A stretch of 64,000 nt of DNA from Catenuloplanes atrovinosus (lineage in GTDB: Bacteria; Actinomycetota; Actinomycetes; Mycobacteriales; Micromonosporaceae): contig NZ_JAVDYB010000001.1 of assembly GCF_031458235.1 (NCBI RefSeq), positions 1,302,001 to 1,366,000 on the forward strand, read 5' to 3'. Numbering within the stretch: the first letter of the stretch is position 1; each line of letters begins with the position of its first letter. The position numbers were made by a program, and so were the translations under genes. Below, one piece after another: positions 1-8,082 of the stretch. The notes below the pieces were generated by a model that saw only the letters and a program-made list of their open reading frames with translations, did not search any database and was not told where the DNA came from.

Positions 1-2149
1 GGTAGCCGAGCCGGAACAGCTCCTCCGCCTGCTCCGCGGTCTCCACGCCCTCCGCCACCGCCTGCAGCCCGAGGCCGTCGCTGACCTGGATCAGCGCGGT
101 CGCGATCACCGCGTGCCGGCCGGCCATGGTGACCTTGTCGACGAACGACTTGTCCACCTTCAGCACGTCCACCGGCACGGTACGCAACAGCGTCAGCGAC
201 GAGTGACCGGTGCCGAAGTCGTCCAGCGCGATGCGTACCCCGCGCCGGTGCAGCGCCTCCACGGTGCGCAGCGCCTGGCCGCCGTCGAAGACCGCGGTCT
301 CGGTCAGCTCCACCACGAGCTGCTCCGGCCGCAGCCCGGTCTCGGTCAGCACCGCGGCGACCAGGCCGGCGAACCCGGGCTCGGCCAGCTGGCGGGCGGA
401 GACGTTCACGCTGATCCGCTGCGGCGCGGCGGCGCCGTACTCCCGGTGCCAGGCCACCGCCCGCGCGCACGCCTGCCGCAGGATCCACTCGCCCAGCTCC
501 ACGATCAGGCCGGTCTCCTCCGCGATCGGCACGAACTCGGCCGGGCTGACGAAGCCGCGCTCCGGATGCGACCACCGCACCAGCGCCTCCACCGACACGA
601 TCCGGCCCTCCGGCAGCTGCACGATCGGCTGGTAGACCAGGTGGAACTGGCCGGCCTCCAGCGCCTCCCGCAGCTCCGCGCCGGCCCGGGCCCGCACCGT
701 GGCCTGAGCGTCCAACTCCGCGGTGTAGCGCAGGTGCCGGCCGCCGCCGGCGCGCTTGGCCGCGTACATCGCGGCGTCGGCCCGGCGCAGCATCTCGTCC
801 CAGGTGACGTCCGCGCCGTCCTCGTTGCCGGCCGTACCCACGCTCGCGCTGACCAGCAGCTGCTGACCGTTCGCCTCGACCGGCCGGCGCAGCGACGCGC
901 CGATCCGCTCCGCGATCGCGGACATCGCGGCCGGTGACACCTCGCGGACCAGCACCGCGAACTCGTCGCCGCCCATCCGCGCGACCACGTCGTCGTCCCG
1001 GACCGCCTCGCGCAGCCGCTGCGCCACCACGGTCAGCAGCCGGTCGCCGGCCGCGTGCCCGAACGTGTCGTTGACCTCCTTGAATCCGTTCAGGTCCAGC
1101 ACCGCGACCTGCACCAGGCCGCCGCGCAGCGCCACCGCCAGGTTCTGCTCGAACAGCCGCCGGTTCGCCAGCCCGGTCAGCTCGTCCGCCATCGCCAGCC
1201 GCTCCAGCTGGTGCGCCTGCCGCTGCACCGTGGCGAAGAAGCCGGACAGCCGGATCAGCATCAGCAGGAACAGCACGACCGCGCCGACGCCGATCGCCTC
1301 CACGTCCGCGTGCTCGTTCGCGCGGTGCGCCTCGATGAACAGCATCAGCGGCACCAGCAGCGTGGACGCGCTGAGCACGGCGATCCGCTGCCAGCCGTCG
1401 TGCGGCGCGGCCCGCGGCGGCTCCGGCGCGTCGCCGGACGGGTGCAGCGCCGCGCCCGCGAAGCAGAAGTAGGAGAACAGGAACACGCCGAACACCAGCC
1501 GGTCCAGCGCCGGGTGGAGGCCCGGCAGCAGCGTGTAGCCGACGTTCCCGGCCGCGGCCGCCGCGCTGCCGAACGTCAGCATCCACAGGCTCGGGCTGCG
1601 CCGCCCCGGCCGGATCAGCAGCGGCCCGACCACCGCGACGAGCAGCACACCCGCGGTCGGGTACGCGGCGGTCACCATCCGTACCGCGATCGGCGTCGCG
1701 TCGTCCCGCACGATCGGCCCGATCACGAACAGCCAGTAGACCAGCCCCAGCCCGGTCGCGATCATCGCGGCGTCCAGCAGGGCCGCGAAGTCACGCGGCC
1801 GGCGGTCCCGGGTCAGCCGGAACAGCGAGATCACGAACAGGGGGTACGCGGCGAGATAGCACGCGTCCGCCCACGACGGGTACGGGTGCGTGCCGGTCAC
1901 GAACGCGTCGTAGGCGTAGATCTCGTCGCCGGCCACCCAGGCCACCAGCCCGGCCCCGAAGATCCACCACGGTCCCCGGCGCCCGGCCGGCTTGCGCCGC
2001 ACCCCGGCCAGCACCAGCGCCACGGCGCCGGACCCGACCACCGCGGACATCACGGCGGACGCGCGCCCGTCCGGCATCGCCACGTAGAGCAGGCAGGCGA
2101 TCATGCCGCCCGCAGGCCACCACGGCCACGCGCGCGCCGCCCACCTCAT
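1..2149 (-). CDS. Membrane-bound GGDEF/EAL cyclic-di-GMP signalling protein (C-terminus cut by window edge)
   Basis: Cyclic-di-GMP turnover protein anchored in the membrane. Residues 1 to about 300 are a run of hydrophobic helices (about eight) with no PAS or other recognised sensor. A GGDEF domain follows (LTGLANR near residue 320, intact MGGDEF near 391), then an EAL domain (VEALVRW near 523). The EAL signature residues seen are the EAL Glu, the Asn of ISVNVSARQL, the Glu pair of ELTET, the DD of DDFGTG, the Lys of LKVDKSFV and the EGVE near the end. Both diguanylate cyclase and phosphodiesterase sites therefore look intact; which one dominates cannot be read. The ATG at 2149 opens the hydrophobic region. 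Only the last few residues are missing, beyond position 1. It is divergent from the methyltransferase gene at 2249. Confidence 0.9.
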   Translation of the reverse strand, partial: MRWAARAWPWWPAGGMIACLLYVAMPDGRASAVMSAVVGSGAVALVLAGVRRKPAGRRGPWWIFGAGLVAWVAGDEIYAYDAFVTGTHPYPSWADACYLAAYPLFVISLFRLTRDRRPRDFAALLDAAMIATGLGLVYWLFVIGPIVRDDATPIAVRMVTAAYPTAGVLLVAVVGPLLIRPGRRSPSLWMLTFGSAAAAAGNVGYTLLPGLHPALDRLVFGVFLFSYFCFAGAALHPSGDAPEPPRAAPHDGWQRIAVLSASTLLVPLMLFIEAHRANEHADVEAIGVGAVVLFLLMLIRLSGFFATVQRQAHQLERLAMADELTGLANRRLFEQNLAVALRGGLVQVAVLDLNGFKEVNDTFGHAAGDRLLTVVAQRLREAVRDDDVVARMGGDEFAVLVREVSPAAMSAIAERIGASLRRPVEANGQQLLVSASVGTAGNEDGADVTWDEMLRRADAAMYAAKRAGGGRHLRYTAELDAQATVRARAGAELREALEAGQFHLVYQPIVQLPEGRIVSVEALVRWSHPERGFVSPAEFVPIAEETGLIVELGEWILRQACARAVAWHREYGAAAPQRISVNVSARQLAEPGFAGLVAAVLTETGLRPEQLVVELTETAVFDGGQALRTVEALHRRGVRIALDDFGTGHSSLTLLRTVPVDVLKVDKSFVDKVTMAGRHAVIATALIQVSDGLGLQAVAEGVETAEQAEELFRLGY

Positions 2150-2236
2150 CTCCACGATCACCCTGATCGGCGCGGGTCCGCGCGTCCTGAGCGGCTCCTA
2201 CGGGTGAAACGTGCGCTTTATCTGCACGGCGTCCCC

Positions 2237-2249
2237 TATGGTCGGTCCA
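2237..2249 (+). promoter_or_regulatory. Leaderless promoter -10 element for the TPMT-like gene
   Basis: TATGGT at 2237-2242 is followed by six bases and then the A of the ATG at 2249. This is the standard distance from an actinobacterial -10 box to a transcript start, so the mRNA probably begins at the start codon. No Shine-Dalgarno sequence is present. No clear -35 hexamer is visible. Confidence 0.5.
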
Positions 2250-2893
2250 TGGAGCAGCAGTTCTGGGTCGACTCGTGGGACGAGGGCGGCACCAAGACCA
2301 GTTTTCACCTCCGCGACGTGCACGAGCACGCCGCCATGCTGGCCTCGCAGGGCGTGCTGGACGGGGCGCGGGTGCTCGTACCGCTCTGCGGCAAATCGGT
2401 GGATCTGCCGTACTTCGCGCGGTATGCCCGGGAGGTGATCGGGGTGGAACTGGTGCCGCGCGCGGTCACGGAGTTCTTCGACGAGACCGGCCTGACCCCG
2501 GTCGAGGGCCCGTCCGGCGTCTTCACCGCCGGCAACCTGACGATCCACTGCGCGGACCTGTTCGCGCTGACCCCGGCCGCGCTCGGCCCGATCGACGTCG
2601 TCTACGACCGCGCCTCCCTGATCGCCTTCCCGCCCGACATGCGCGACCGGTACGTCACCGCGCTGACCGCGCTCACCCGGCCCGGCACGCGCTACTGGAT
2701 CAACACGCTCGAATACCGCCCGGCACTGCCGTCACCACCGTTCAGCGTCGGCCCCGCCGACATCGAGGCCTATTTCGGCGCGGCCTTCGACATCGACCAC
2801 GTCCGCCGCGACCCCCGCCCCGGCCACCGCATGGTCGAGAAATTCGCCCTCGACTTCCTCATCGAACACGGCTTCATGCTCCACCGCCGCTGA
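2249..2893 (+). CDS. TPMT-family SAM-dependent methyltransferase
   Basis: A 214-residue class I methyltransferase of the thiopurine S-methyltransferase fold. It opens with FWVDSWDEGGTKTSFH and carries the family's SAM-binding segment VLVPLCGKSVDLPYFA (residues about 40-55), followed by GVELVPRAV (acidic residue for the SAM ribose) and DVVYDRASLIAFPP. Known members methylate thiols, selenium or tellurium compounds, or thiocyanate; the substrate here is unknown. The ATG at 2249 was chosen because it starts at the conserved N-terminus and sits just downstream of a -10 box. The frame stays open upstream, but that stretch is antisense to the GGDEF/EAL gene. It is monocistronic, with about 570 non-coding bases downstream. 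Confidence 0.85.
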   Translation: MEQQFWVDSWDEGGTKTSFHLRDVHEHAAMLASQGVLDGARVLVPLCGKSVDLPYFARYAREVIGVELVPRAVTEFFDETGLTPVEGPSGVFTAGNLTIHCADLFALTPAALGPIDVVYDRASLIAFPPDMRDRYVTALTALTRPGTRYWINTLEYRPALPSPPFSVGPADIEAYFGAAFDIDHVRRDPRPGHRMVEKFALDFLIEHGFMLHRR

Positions 2894-3463
2894 CCCTCTC
2901 TCCCCGGCGATCCGACCCCGTCCCGGCGCCGCGCCACCTCCGGCCGACGACCCCGGCCCCCCGATCCCACCTCCTACACGACATGGCCCCGTCCCGCCCG
3001 GTCTGGTCTGGTCCCGCCTGGTCGCGCGGTCTGGTCCCGCCTGGTGCGGTCCTGGATGGCGCGGTCGGGTCTGAAGTCGCGCAGTCTTGCCCGATATTTC
3101 CTGATAAATGCCGGTCGTGGTGGGCGTCCATTGTGACTATGTGAGCCTCAGGCACGTTATTCGGCGCGAATTACGTGCCTGTGGCTCACATAGATGAAAA
3201 CTGGTTGATCAACAGGCCCGCTGCGGTCGCGGACGCGGCGCAGCGTGCGGCCGGGAGGCTGGGACGGCGTCGATGGCGTGGGTTTCGGTGACCACACGGA
3301 TGCCGGCTTCGATCGGCGGACCGGAGCGGAGCGCCAGCGGAGTCGGAGGGGAGCCGGAGGTTTGCCCGCGGGAGCATGCGGGCTGGACTGGGCTGGGAGC
3401 GGGAAGATCGGGGTCCGGGGTCGTGGTGCGGTGGACCGGCGCCCGCACACGGGAGACGGGAGA
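2894..3463. other. Non-coding interval between convergent genes
   Basis: This 570-base stretch lies between the 3' ends of the methyltransferase and the SDR. It holds a C-rich simple stretch (2900-3000), two copies of an 18-base sequence (3005-3022 and 3028-3045, GGTCTGGTCCCGCCTGGT) and a long AT-richer hairpin at 3137-3193. The open frames here read as low-complexity Arg/Pro-rich sequence without domain character, so I see no gene. Confidence 0.6.
3137..3193. repeat. 57-base near-perfect hairpin
   Basis: Arms 3137-3163 and 3167-3193 (27 bases each) pair with only two mismatches around a 3-base GCG loop. The arms read CTATGTGAGCC..., clearly less GC-rich than the surroundings. No T-tract follows on either side. 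It lies about 245 bases after the methyltransferase stop and about 270 after the SDR stop, too far to be a tight terminator. It could be a bidirectional terminator or a dispersed palindromic repeat element. Confidence 0.6.
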
Positions 3464-4429
3464 TCAGCGGCGGCCGGCGGGGGAGGGGATGGTGGGGAAG
3501 GTGACGCCGGTGAGGGTTTCGGAGAGGTGCCAGAGGCGGGTGGCCTCGTCCTCGCTGCGGAGCCGGGAGTAGATGGCCTGCTCGGCGGGTGGGCCGCCGA
3601 GGTGGCCGGGGCCGCTGGGGCCGTAGAAGCGGCCGCGGCTGGCGGTGGAGGAGGTGGCGGCCATCAGGGCGGCCTGGGCCGCGGTCTGCGGGGTGCCGAG
3701 CAGGATGCCGAGCCGGGAGAGCAGGCGGATGGCGCGGACCTCGACGGTGTCGCGGGGGCGGCCGATGCCGGGCTGCGCGGACAGCAGGTTGGTGGGGCTG
3801 ATGCCGGGGTGGGAGATGTTGCTGGTGATGCCCCAGCCGCCGGCAATGCTGCGCCGGTCGAGTTCCAGGCCGAACAGGCCGAACGCGATCTTGGACTGGC
3901 TGTACGACCGGAACGGGTGGTACGACCGTTCCCACTGGAGGTCGTCCCAGTTGATGGCGTTGCGGTCGGCGGCGGGGCTGAGCTGCGACGTGACCCGGGC
4001 GCGGCCGGCGCGCAGCAGCGGCAGCAGGTGACCGACCAGTGCGAAGTGGCCGAGGTGGTTGCTGCCGAACTGGAGCTCGAAGCCGTCCGCGGTGGTCTGC
4101 CGGGTGGGTGGCGTCATCACGCCGGCGTTGTTGATGAGCAGGTGGATCGGCCGGTCCTCGGCGCGCAGCGTGGCGCCGAGCGCGGCGACCGAGCCGAGCG
4201 AGGACAGGTCGAGGTCCCGCAGCGACAGGACGGCTCGGGGGTGCTGCTCGCGGATGCGGGCGATCGCGGCCTCGCCCTTGGCACGGTTGCGGACCGGCAT
4301 GACGACCTCGGCGCCGGCGGCTGCGAGGCCGGTGGCGATGTGCAGGCCGACGCCGTCGCTGGCGCCGGTGACGACGGCGAGCCTGCCGGTCAGGTCCGGA
4401 ACGGTGAGGTTCGGTCGGGTGCGTGACAT
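3464..4429 (-). CDS. SDR-family NAD(P)-dependent oxidoreductase
   Basis: A 321-residue classical-fold short-chain dehydrogenase, probably NADP-preferring. The Rossmann motif TGASDGVG is near residue 20, NNAG near 105 and the catalytic YSQSK near 190, with a candidate catalytic Ser in the SQLSP segment. The C-terminus is extended (FYGPSG...), as in retinol-dehydrogenase-like SDRs common in actinomycetes. The ATG at 4429 has a GAGAGG ribosome site 8 bases upstream; a longer frame reaches 4600 but would run through the intergenic operator. It is divergent from the MmyB-type regulator at 4606, a recurrent pairing in actinomycetes in which the regulator is thought to control the adjacent SDR. The substrate is unknown. 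Confidence 0.85.
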   Translation of the reverse strand: MSRTRPNLTVPDLTGRLAVVTGASDGVGLHIATGLAAAGAEVVMPVRNRAKGEAAIARIREQHPRAVLSLRDLDLSSLGSVAALGATLRAEDRPIHLLINNAGVMTPPTRQTTADGFELQFGSNHLGHFALVGHLLPLLRAGRARVTSQLSPAADRNAINWDDLQWERSYHPFRSYSQSKIAFGLFGLELDRRSIAGGWGITSNISHPGISPTNLLSAQPGIGRPRDTVEVRAIRLLSRLGILLGTPQTAAQAALMAATSSTASRGRFYGPSGPGHLGGPPAEQAIYSRLRSEDEATRLWHLSETLTGVTFPTIPSPAGRR

Positions 4430-4499
4430 GCTGCTACCTCTCGAAGCGGGGGTGTGTTTCGAGACTGCGCCCGGGCCCCGGTGCCTGCCAGGGCCTTGG

Positions 4500-4543
4500 G
4501 ATCCCCCTCTCGCCCGGGGTACGCGCGCCGATAAGGGGGGATC
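4500..4543. promoter_or_regulatory. Candidate operator between SDR and its divergent regulator
   Basis: GATCCCCCT at 4500-4508 and AGGGGGGATC at 4534-4543 form an inverted repeat 25 bases apart in the 176-base divergent intergenic region. The second arm runs into another GGGGGTCCCC stretch. Its place between an XRE/MmyB regulator and an SDR makes it the obvious site for the regulator to act on both genes. Confidence 0.4.
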
Positions 4544-4605
4544 GGGGGTCCCCTGGTGGTGACCCGGCGGCGGCGGTAGAACGGTCAGCAGGAGGTGCAA
4601 AGCGG

Positions 4606-5457
4606 ATGATCGATCGTGCCGGGCTCGCGGAGTTCTTGCGCCGTCGGCGGGAGTCGTTGCAGCCGGAGGACGTGGGGCTGCCGCGCGGGATACGCCGGCG
4701 GACCGCCGGGCTGCGCCGCGAGGAGGTCGCCGGGCTCTGCTTCATGTCCACCGACTACTACCGGCGGCTGGAGCAGGAGCGGGGGCCGCACCCGTCGGCC
4801 GAGATGATCGCCTCGATCGCGCAGGGCCTGCACCTGTCGCTGGACGAGCGCGACCACCTGTTCCGGCTGGCCGGGCACGCCCCGCCGCTGCGCGGCTCGG
4901 CCAGCGAGCACATCAGCCCGGGGCTGCTGCGCATCTTCGACCGGCTCACCGACAGCCCGGCCGAGATCGTCACGGAGATGGGCGAGACGCTCCGGCAGAC
5001 GCCGCTGTGCGTCGCGCTGACCGGCGACAACACGCGATACGAGGGGCCGGCGCGGAGCGTGGGCTACCGGTGGTTCACCGATCCGGCCGTGCGCCGCCGC
5101 TACGTCGCCGAGGAACATCCACTGCATTCCCGGGTGTACGTGTCGGGGCTGCGCGAACTGGTCGCCCGCCGCGGTCCCGCGTCCCGGCCCGCGCAGTACG
5201 CGAACCTGCTGCTCGACCTCAGCGACGAGTTCCGCACGCTGTGGGAGGAGCACGACGTCGGCGTCCGGTTCGGCAACGTCAAGCGCCTGGTGCACCCGGA
5301 GGTGGGCGTGCTCACGCTGGAGTGCCAGACGCTGCTCGACCCCGAGCAGTCACACCACCTGATGGTCTACACCGCGGTGCCGGGCAGCGAGAGTTACGAG
5401 AAGCTGGCGCTGCTCGCCGTCATCGGCGACCAGATGGCTCACGCGCCGCGTTCGTGA
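4606..5457 (+). CDS. MmyB-type XRE-family transcriptional regulator
   Basis: A 283-residue two-domain repressor or activator. Residues 1-75 form an XRE helix-turn-helix ([10 protein letters not shown], then [10 protein letters not shown].. [12 protein letters not shown], diagnostic of the MmyB/MltR-like group). Residues 100-280 match the MmyB-like ligand-binding domain, a PAS-like fold ([10 protein letters not shown], then [38 protein letters not shown]). Family members are thought to bind a lipid or hydrophobic ligand. The ATG at 4606 has an AGGAGG site ten bases upstream. It is divergent from the SDR at 4429. Its last 19 bases overlap the 3' end of the convergent secreted-protein gene. Confidence 0.88.
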   Translation: MIDRAGLAEFLRRRRESLQPEDVGLPRGIRRRTAGLRREEVAGLCFMSTDYYRRLEQERGPHPSAEMIASIAQGLHLSLDERDHLFRLAGHAPPLRGSASEHISPGLLRIFDRLTDSPAEIVTEMGETLRQTPLCVALTGDNTRYEGPARSVGYRWFTDPAVRRRYVAEEHPLHSRVYVSGLRELVARRGPASRPAQYANLLLDLSDEFRTLWEEHDVGVRFGNVKRLVHPEVGVLTLECQTLLDPEQSHHLMVYTAVPGSESYEKLALLAVIGDQMAHAPRS

Positions 5458-6164
5458 GGCAGCAGCCGCCGGTACGCGGCGGTCAGCACCGCACCGGACG
5501 GCGTGCGGTAGAGGAGCCAGCCCGCCGGCAGGCCGCGGACCACGGCGCGGGCGGCGGCGCCGTACCGGTGCTCCACGCTGCGCCACGCGCCGTCCGCGAA
5601 CGCCGGCACCGCCACGCCGGCCGGCCACGGGTGGATCTCCGCGGCCGGGTCCGTGCCGTCCACCGCGACCGCGACCAGCTTGACCGCGTCCGGGCGGTAG
5701 CGCACCCCGTGCATGCGCACCCGCGCGGTCGCGGCCTCCACCGCGTCGAGCAGCGCGTAGGTCACGGCCGGGTAGCCGCCGTACTCCCGGTACATCTCGA
5801 GCGCGTACGCGCTGAGCCGGTGCCGCCGGGTGCGGAAGTACGTGTGTGGCGCGTCCGCCACCCGCGGGTCGTCCGGGCCGAGCGTGAGCGTGCCGTTGGC
5901 CGGGTCGCGCACCACGGCCTCGGCGTGCCGCACGAGTGCGTCCGCGTCCCGTAGCCGCCACCGGCGCTCCGCGTCCGCGATCGCGGTCCCGTCCCGGTAG
6001 ACGACCAGCGTGGGCGGGCTCAGTTCATTCCAGCCGGACGGTACGAAGCCGCCCTCGTGTCCGTACTCCAGCGCGGGCCGGCCGGTCGCCGCCGACGCCG
6101 GTCCGGGCAGCGCGATGACCAGGCCGGCCGCGGCCGCACCGGTCAGCAGTCCTCTGCGATCCAT
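5439..6164 (-). CDS. Tat-type secreted protein of unknown function
   Basis: A 241-residue exported protein. The N-terminus MDRRGLLTGAAAAGLVIALP with an Ala-rich cleavage region (PASAA, residue about 27) looks like a twin-arginine signal. The mature part has no motif I recognise. It starts with a short beta-type segment (TLVVYRDGTAIAD), then a mixed region with several Tyr/Arg clusters (TYFRTRRHRLSAYALEMYRE). Its 3' end overlaps the 3' end of the MmyB-type regulator by 19 bases. It is probably monocistronic, with 66 bases to the next same-strand gene upstream. Confidence 0.75.
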   Translation of the reverse strand: MDRRGLLTGAAAAGLVIALPGPASAATGRPALEYGHEGGFVPSGWNELSPPTLVVYRDGTAIADAERRWRLRDADALVRHAEAVVRDPANGTLTLGPDDPRVADAPHTYFRTRRHRLSAYALEMYREYGGYPAVTYALLDAVEAATARVRMHGVRYRPDAVKLVAVAVDGTDPAAEIHPWPAGVAVPAFADGAWRSVEHRYGAAARAVVRGLPAGWLLYRTPSGAVLTAAYRRLLPHERGA

Positions 6165-6230
6165 GCGGCCAGACTGGCACCGGGACGGCGGCCGGGAGGC
6201 GGAACGGCGACAAACCAGCCGGAGGGCTGA

Positions 6231-6698
6231 TCAGGTGCGGTCCCGGCGGGCCAGTGACGCCCAGTCGCCGAAGCGGGGGACCGGCTCCCAGTGCCCGGAG
6301 ACGTCCGTGTCGCCGCGGTCCTCCGTGACATGCTCCGGCGCGTCGTCGTCGGTGACGATCCGGCGCACCTCGCCGTCCTCACGGAAGCGCCGCTCGGAGA
6401 CGCGGGTGGCGCTGTCGCCGCCGGCGTAGTCCCACTCGGTCACGGAGTGCAGGAACAGGCGGTCGCCGGCGCGGCGGAACTCGTACAGCAGGGTCTGCCG
6501 GCCGCGGTCGTCGAGGAACCAGACGCCGGCGTGGTCCTGCCGCCAGGCGATCTCCAGGACCGCGCCGGGGAAGGCGCCGCCGGGCAGCGCGACCGCGTAG
6601 TGGTCGCCGCGCGCGTCCCGGGCGGCGGCGGCCGAGGCGGAGATCGGATAGACCGGCTCGTGCCGCCGGAAGTTCCATTTCCGCCCGTAGACCGTCAC
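6231..6698 (-). CDS. Hypothetical protein, 155 residues
   Basis: A soluble protein beginning VTVYGRKWNFRRHEPVYPIS, rich in charged and aromatic residues, without signal peptide or membrane segment. Alternating hydrophobic patterns (VLEIAWRQDHAGVWFLDDRG, LLYEFRRAGDRLFLHSVTEW) suggest a small beta-barrel or lipocalin-like fold; this is inference only. The GTG at 6698 was preferred over an in-frame ATG at 6749 because the latter would lie inside the terminator hairpin at 6735-6769. Function unknown. Confidence 0.55.
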   Translation of the reverse strand: MTVYGRKWNFRRHEPVYPISASAAAARDARGDHYAVALPGGAFPGAVLEIAWRQDHAGVWFLDDRGRQTLLYEFRRAGDRLFLHSVTEWDYAGGDSATRVSERRFREDGEVRRIVTDDDAPEHVTEDRGDTDVSGHWEPVPRFGDWASLARRDRT

Positions 6699-6734
6699 GC
6701 GTCGATCATCCCGATTCCAGCCGGTGAGAGCATG

Positions 6735-6769
6735 AGACCCCGGCGGCACGAGGTGTGCCGCCGGGGTCT
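6735..6769. terminator. Strong hairpin terminator downstream of the first phytase-like gene
   Basis: A perfect 15-base-pair stem (6735-6749 with 6755-6769) with a 5-base loop, 18 bases after the stop codon of the minus-strand gene at 6788. No T-tract follows, as is usual in actinomycetes. Confidence 0.75.
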
Positions 6770-6787
6770 ACCCCTCGGAGGTTAGGT

Positions 6788-8011
6788 CTAGCGCTGCGCG
6801 AGGATGCGCTTGTCCGCGTCCAGGGACTTCGGGAGGCGGATGGTGATGAACTCGTTGTTGTCGGCGACGCCCGCGGCGCGGCCGGCCGAGCCCGGGAAGT
6901 TGTTGTCGTTCAGCACCGCGATGGTGGTGTCGTCCAGGATGAGGACGTCCTCGATGGTCTGGAACGGGAACGTGAACGTGGTGCCGAAACCGGCGATGCG
7001 CTTCGGGTTCGCCACGTTCATCAGGTCGACCAGCAGCGTCTTGTCCATCAGGCCGTCCTTGTTGCGGTCCCGCTTGTCGGCCAGGTAGATCTTCTTGATC
7101 ACGGCGGTGGCACCCTGGCCGCCGTCGCGCTCGATCACCAGGAAGCGGTTCGCGTCGACCGAGATCGCGTCGCCGATCGCCAGGTTCGCGGCGTCGAGCT
7201 GATAGGTCAGGCGCTTGCCGGTGTACGCACCGGTGCGCGTGTCGAACTCGTTGAACCGCAGCGTGGCCGCCGGGTCGCCGGTGACCGTGCCCTCCAGCAG
7301 CGAGTAGAGGTAGCGGCCGTCGGGCGACTTGGCCAGGCCCTCGAAGCCCTTGCTGGACCCCAGGTTGGCGGCGGTGCCGGTGCGGGCCGCGGTCTCCGGC
7401 GCGGTCACGCCGGGCAGCGGGACCGGCGCGGACAGCAGCTTGCCGGTGCGGTCGAAGTGCAGCAGGTACGGACCGAACTCGTCACCGATCCAGTAGCCGC
7501 CGTCGGCGTCCCGCACGACGGACTCGACGTCGAAGTCGGCGCCGGTCAGCACGCGGTCGTCCCGGACCAGGTCCCAGGAGACGTGGCCGTCCGGGTCGGT
7601 CAGGTTGATGCCGCCCAGCACGTCCACCTCGTGCGTGCCGAAGACCGGCGCGATCCGCTGGATGCGCAGCAGGAAGTCGGCGCTGTTGGCCTTGGTGCCG
7701 AAGCCGTTGTCGGAGAGCACGTCGAAGGTGCCGTCCGCGTTGCGCAGCACGCCGGAGAAGCCCTGCACCGGCTGGTCGGCCCAGGGGGCGGCGATGCCGT
7801 TGACCGGCGCGGTGCCGAGCGCGGAGCCGGACGGCTCGCTGCCGGGCACGAACGTCAGGGCCGGCAGCGACGCCCAGCCGGTGAGCGTCGGGGTCTTAAC
7901 CTTGTCACCGTGCGCCTGGGTCGGGGCGCCCGCGATAGCCAGAGTCAGGGCGAGTACGCCGGCGCCCGCGATCGCGCGCCCGGCGTACCCGTTGATCGTG
8001 ATCTTTCCCAT
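6788..8011 (-). CDS. Secreted esterase-like phytase-family protein (copy 1)
   Basis: A 407-residue exported protein with a signal peptide (AGRAIAGAGVLALTLAIAGA, Ala-x-Ala near residue 33). The mature part matches the 'esterase-like activity of phytase' beta-propeller family: GFSGVLRNADGTFDVLSDNG, FLLRIQRIAP, DFDVESVVRDADGGYWIGDE, GFEGLAKSPDGRYLYSLLEG and VLNDNNFPGS. Family members are linked to phosphoester cleavage, but no enzyme of this exact type is known to me to be characterised. It is adjacent to a close paralogue at 8083. Both genes share a promoter-like block directly upstream of the ATG, so each is probably transcribed on its own. A strong terminator follows. Confidence 0.85.
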   Translation of the reverse strand: MGKITINGYAGRAIAGAGVLALTLAIAGAPTQAHGDKVKTPTLTGWASLPALTFVPGSEPSGSALGTAPVNGIAAPWADQPVQGFSGVLRNADGTFDVLSDNGFGTKANSADFLLRIQRIAPVFGTHEVDVLGGINLTDPDGHVSWDLVRDDRVLTGADFDVESVVRDADGGYWIGDEFGPYLLHFDRTGKLLSAPVPLPGVTAPETAARTGTAANLGSSKGFEGLAKSPDGRYLYSLLEGTVTGDPAATLRFNEFDTRTGAYTGKRLTYQLDAANLAIGDAISVDANRFLVIERDGGQGATAVIKKIYLADKRDRNKDGLMDKTLLVDLMNVANPKRIAGFGTTFTFPFQTIEDVLILDDTTIAVLNDNNFPGSAGRAAGVADNNEFITIRLPKSLDADKRILAQR

Positions 8012-8053
8012 GGTGGCTCAACGTAGAAGCCGTCGGTGAATGACGGCCGACAT
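8012..8053 (-). promoter_or_regulatory. Conserved upstream block of phytase-like copy 1
   Basis: Read on the minus strand, this block contains TTCACC and TACGTT and ends eight bases before the ATG. It aligns almost base for base with 9298-9340 upstream of copy 2 (shared ATGTCG, TTCAC, GGC, TAC, TGAGC and ACC blocks). The TAC... element eight bases from the ATG suggests a -10 box and near-leaderless transcription. TTCAC matches half of a Streptomyces PHO box, but no second repeat is visible. Confidence 0.5.
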
Positions 8054-8082
8054 CCCGGTGACCGCCACCGGGCACGGACCCG

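Noticed and set aside
1055-2248. Upstream extension of the TPMT frame by almost 400 codons
   Set aside because: The extra part is antisense to the GGDEF/EAL gene and low-complexity. The methyltransferase fold begins at the ATG of 2249.
3157-3450. 97-codon minus-strand frame in the gap after the methyltransferase
   Set aside because: Arg/Pro/Ser-rich, no ribosome site, and it includes half of the hairpin at 3137-3193; not gene-like.
6755-8026. Long open frame (423 codons) on the plus strand opposite phytase-like copy 1, and similar ones at 8146-9312 and 13702-15273
   Set aside because: They lie antisense to clear genes, have Arg/Val/Gly-rich composition without domains, and arise from high-GC third positions.
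8012-8053. Complete PHO box (two GTTCACC-type repeats 11 bases apart)
   Set aside because: Only one TTCACC is visible upstream of each gene; a second repeat at the right spacing is absent, so PhoP control is only a suggestion.
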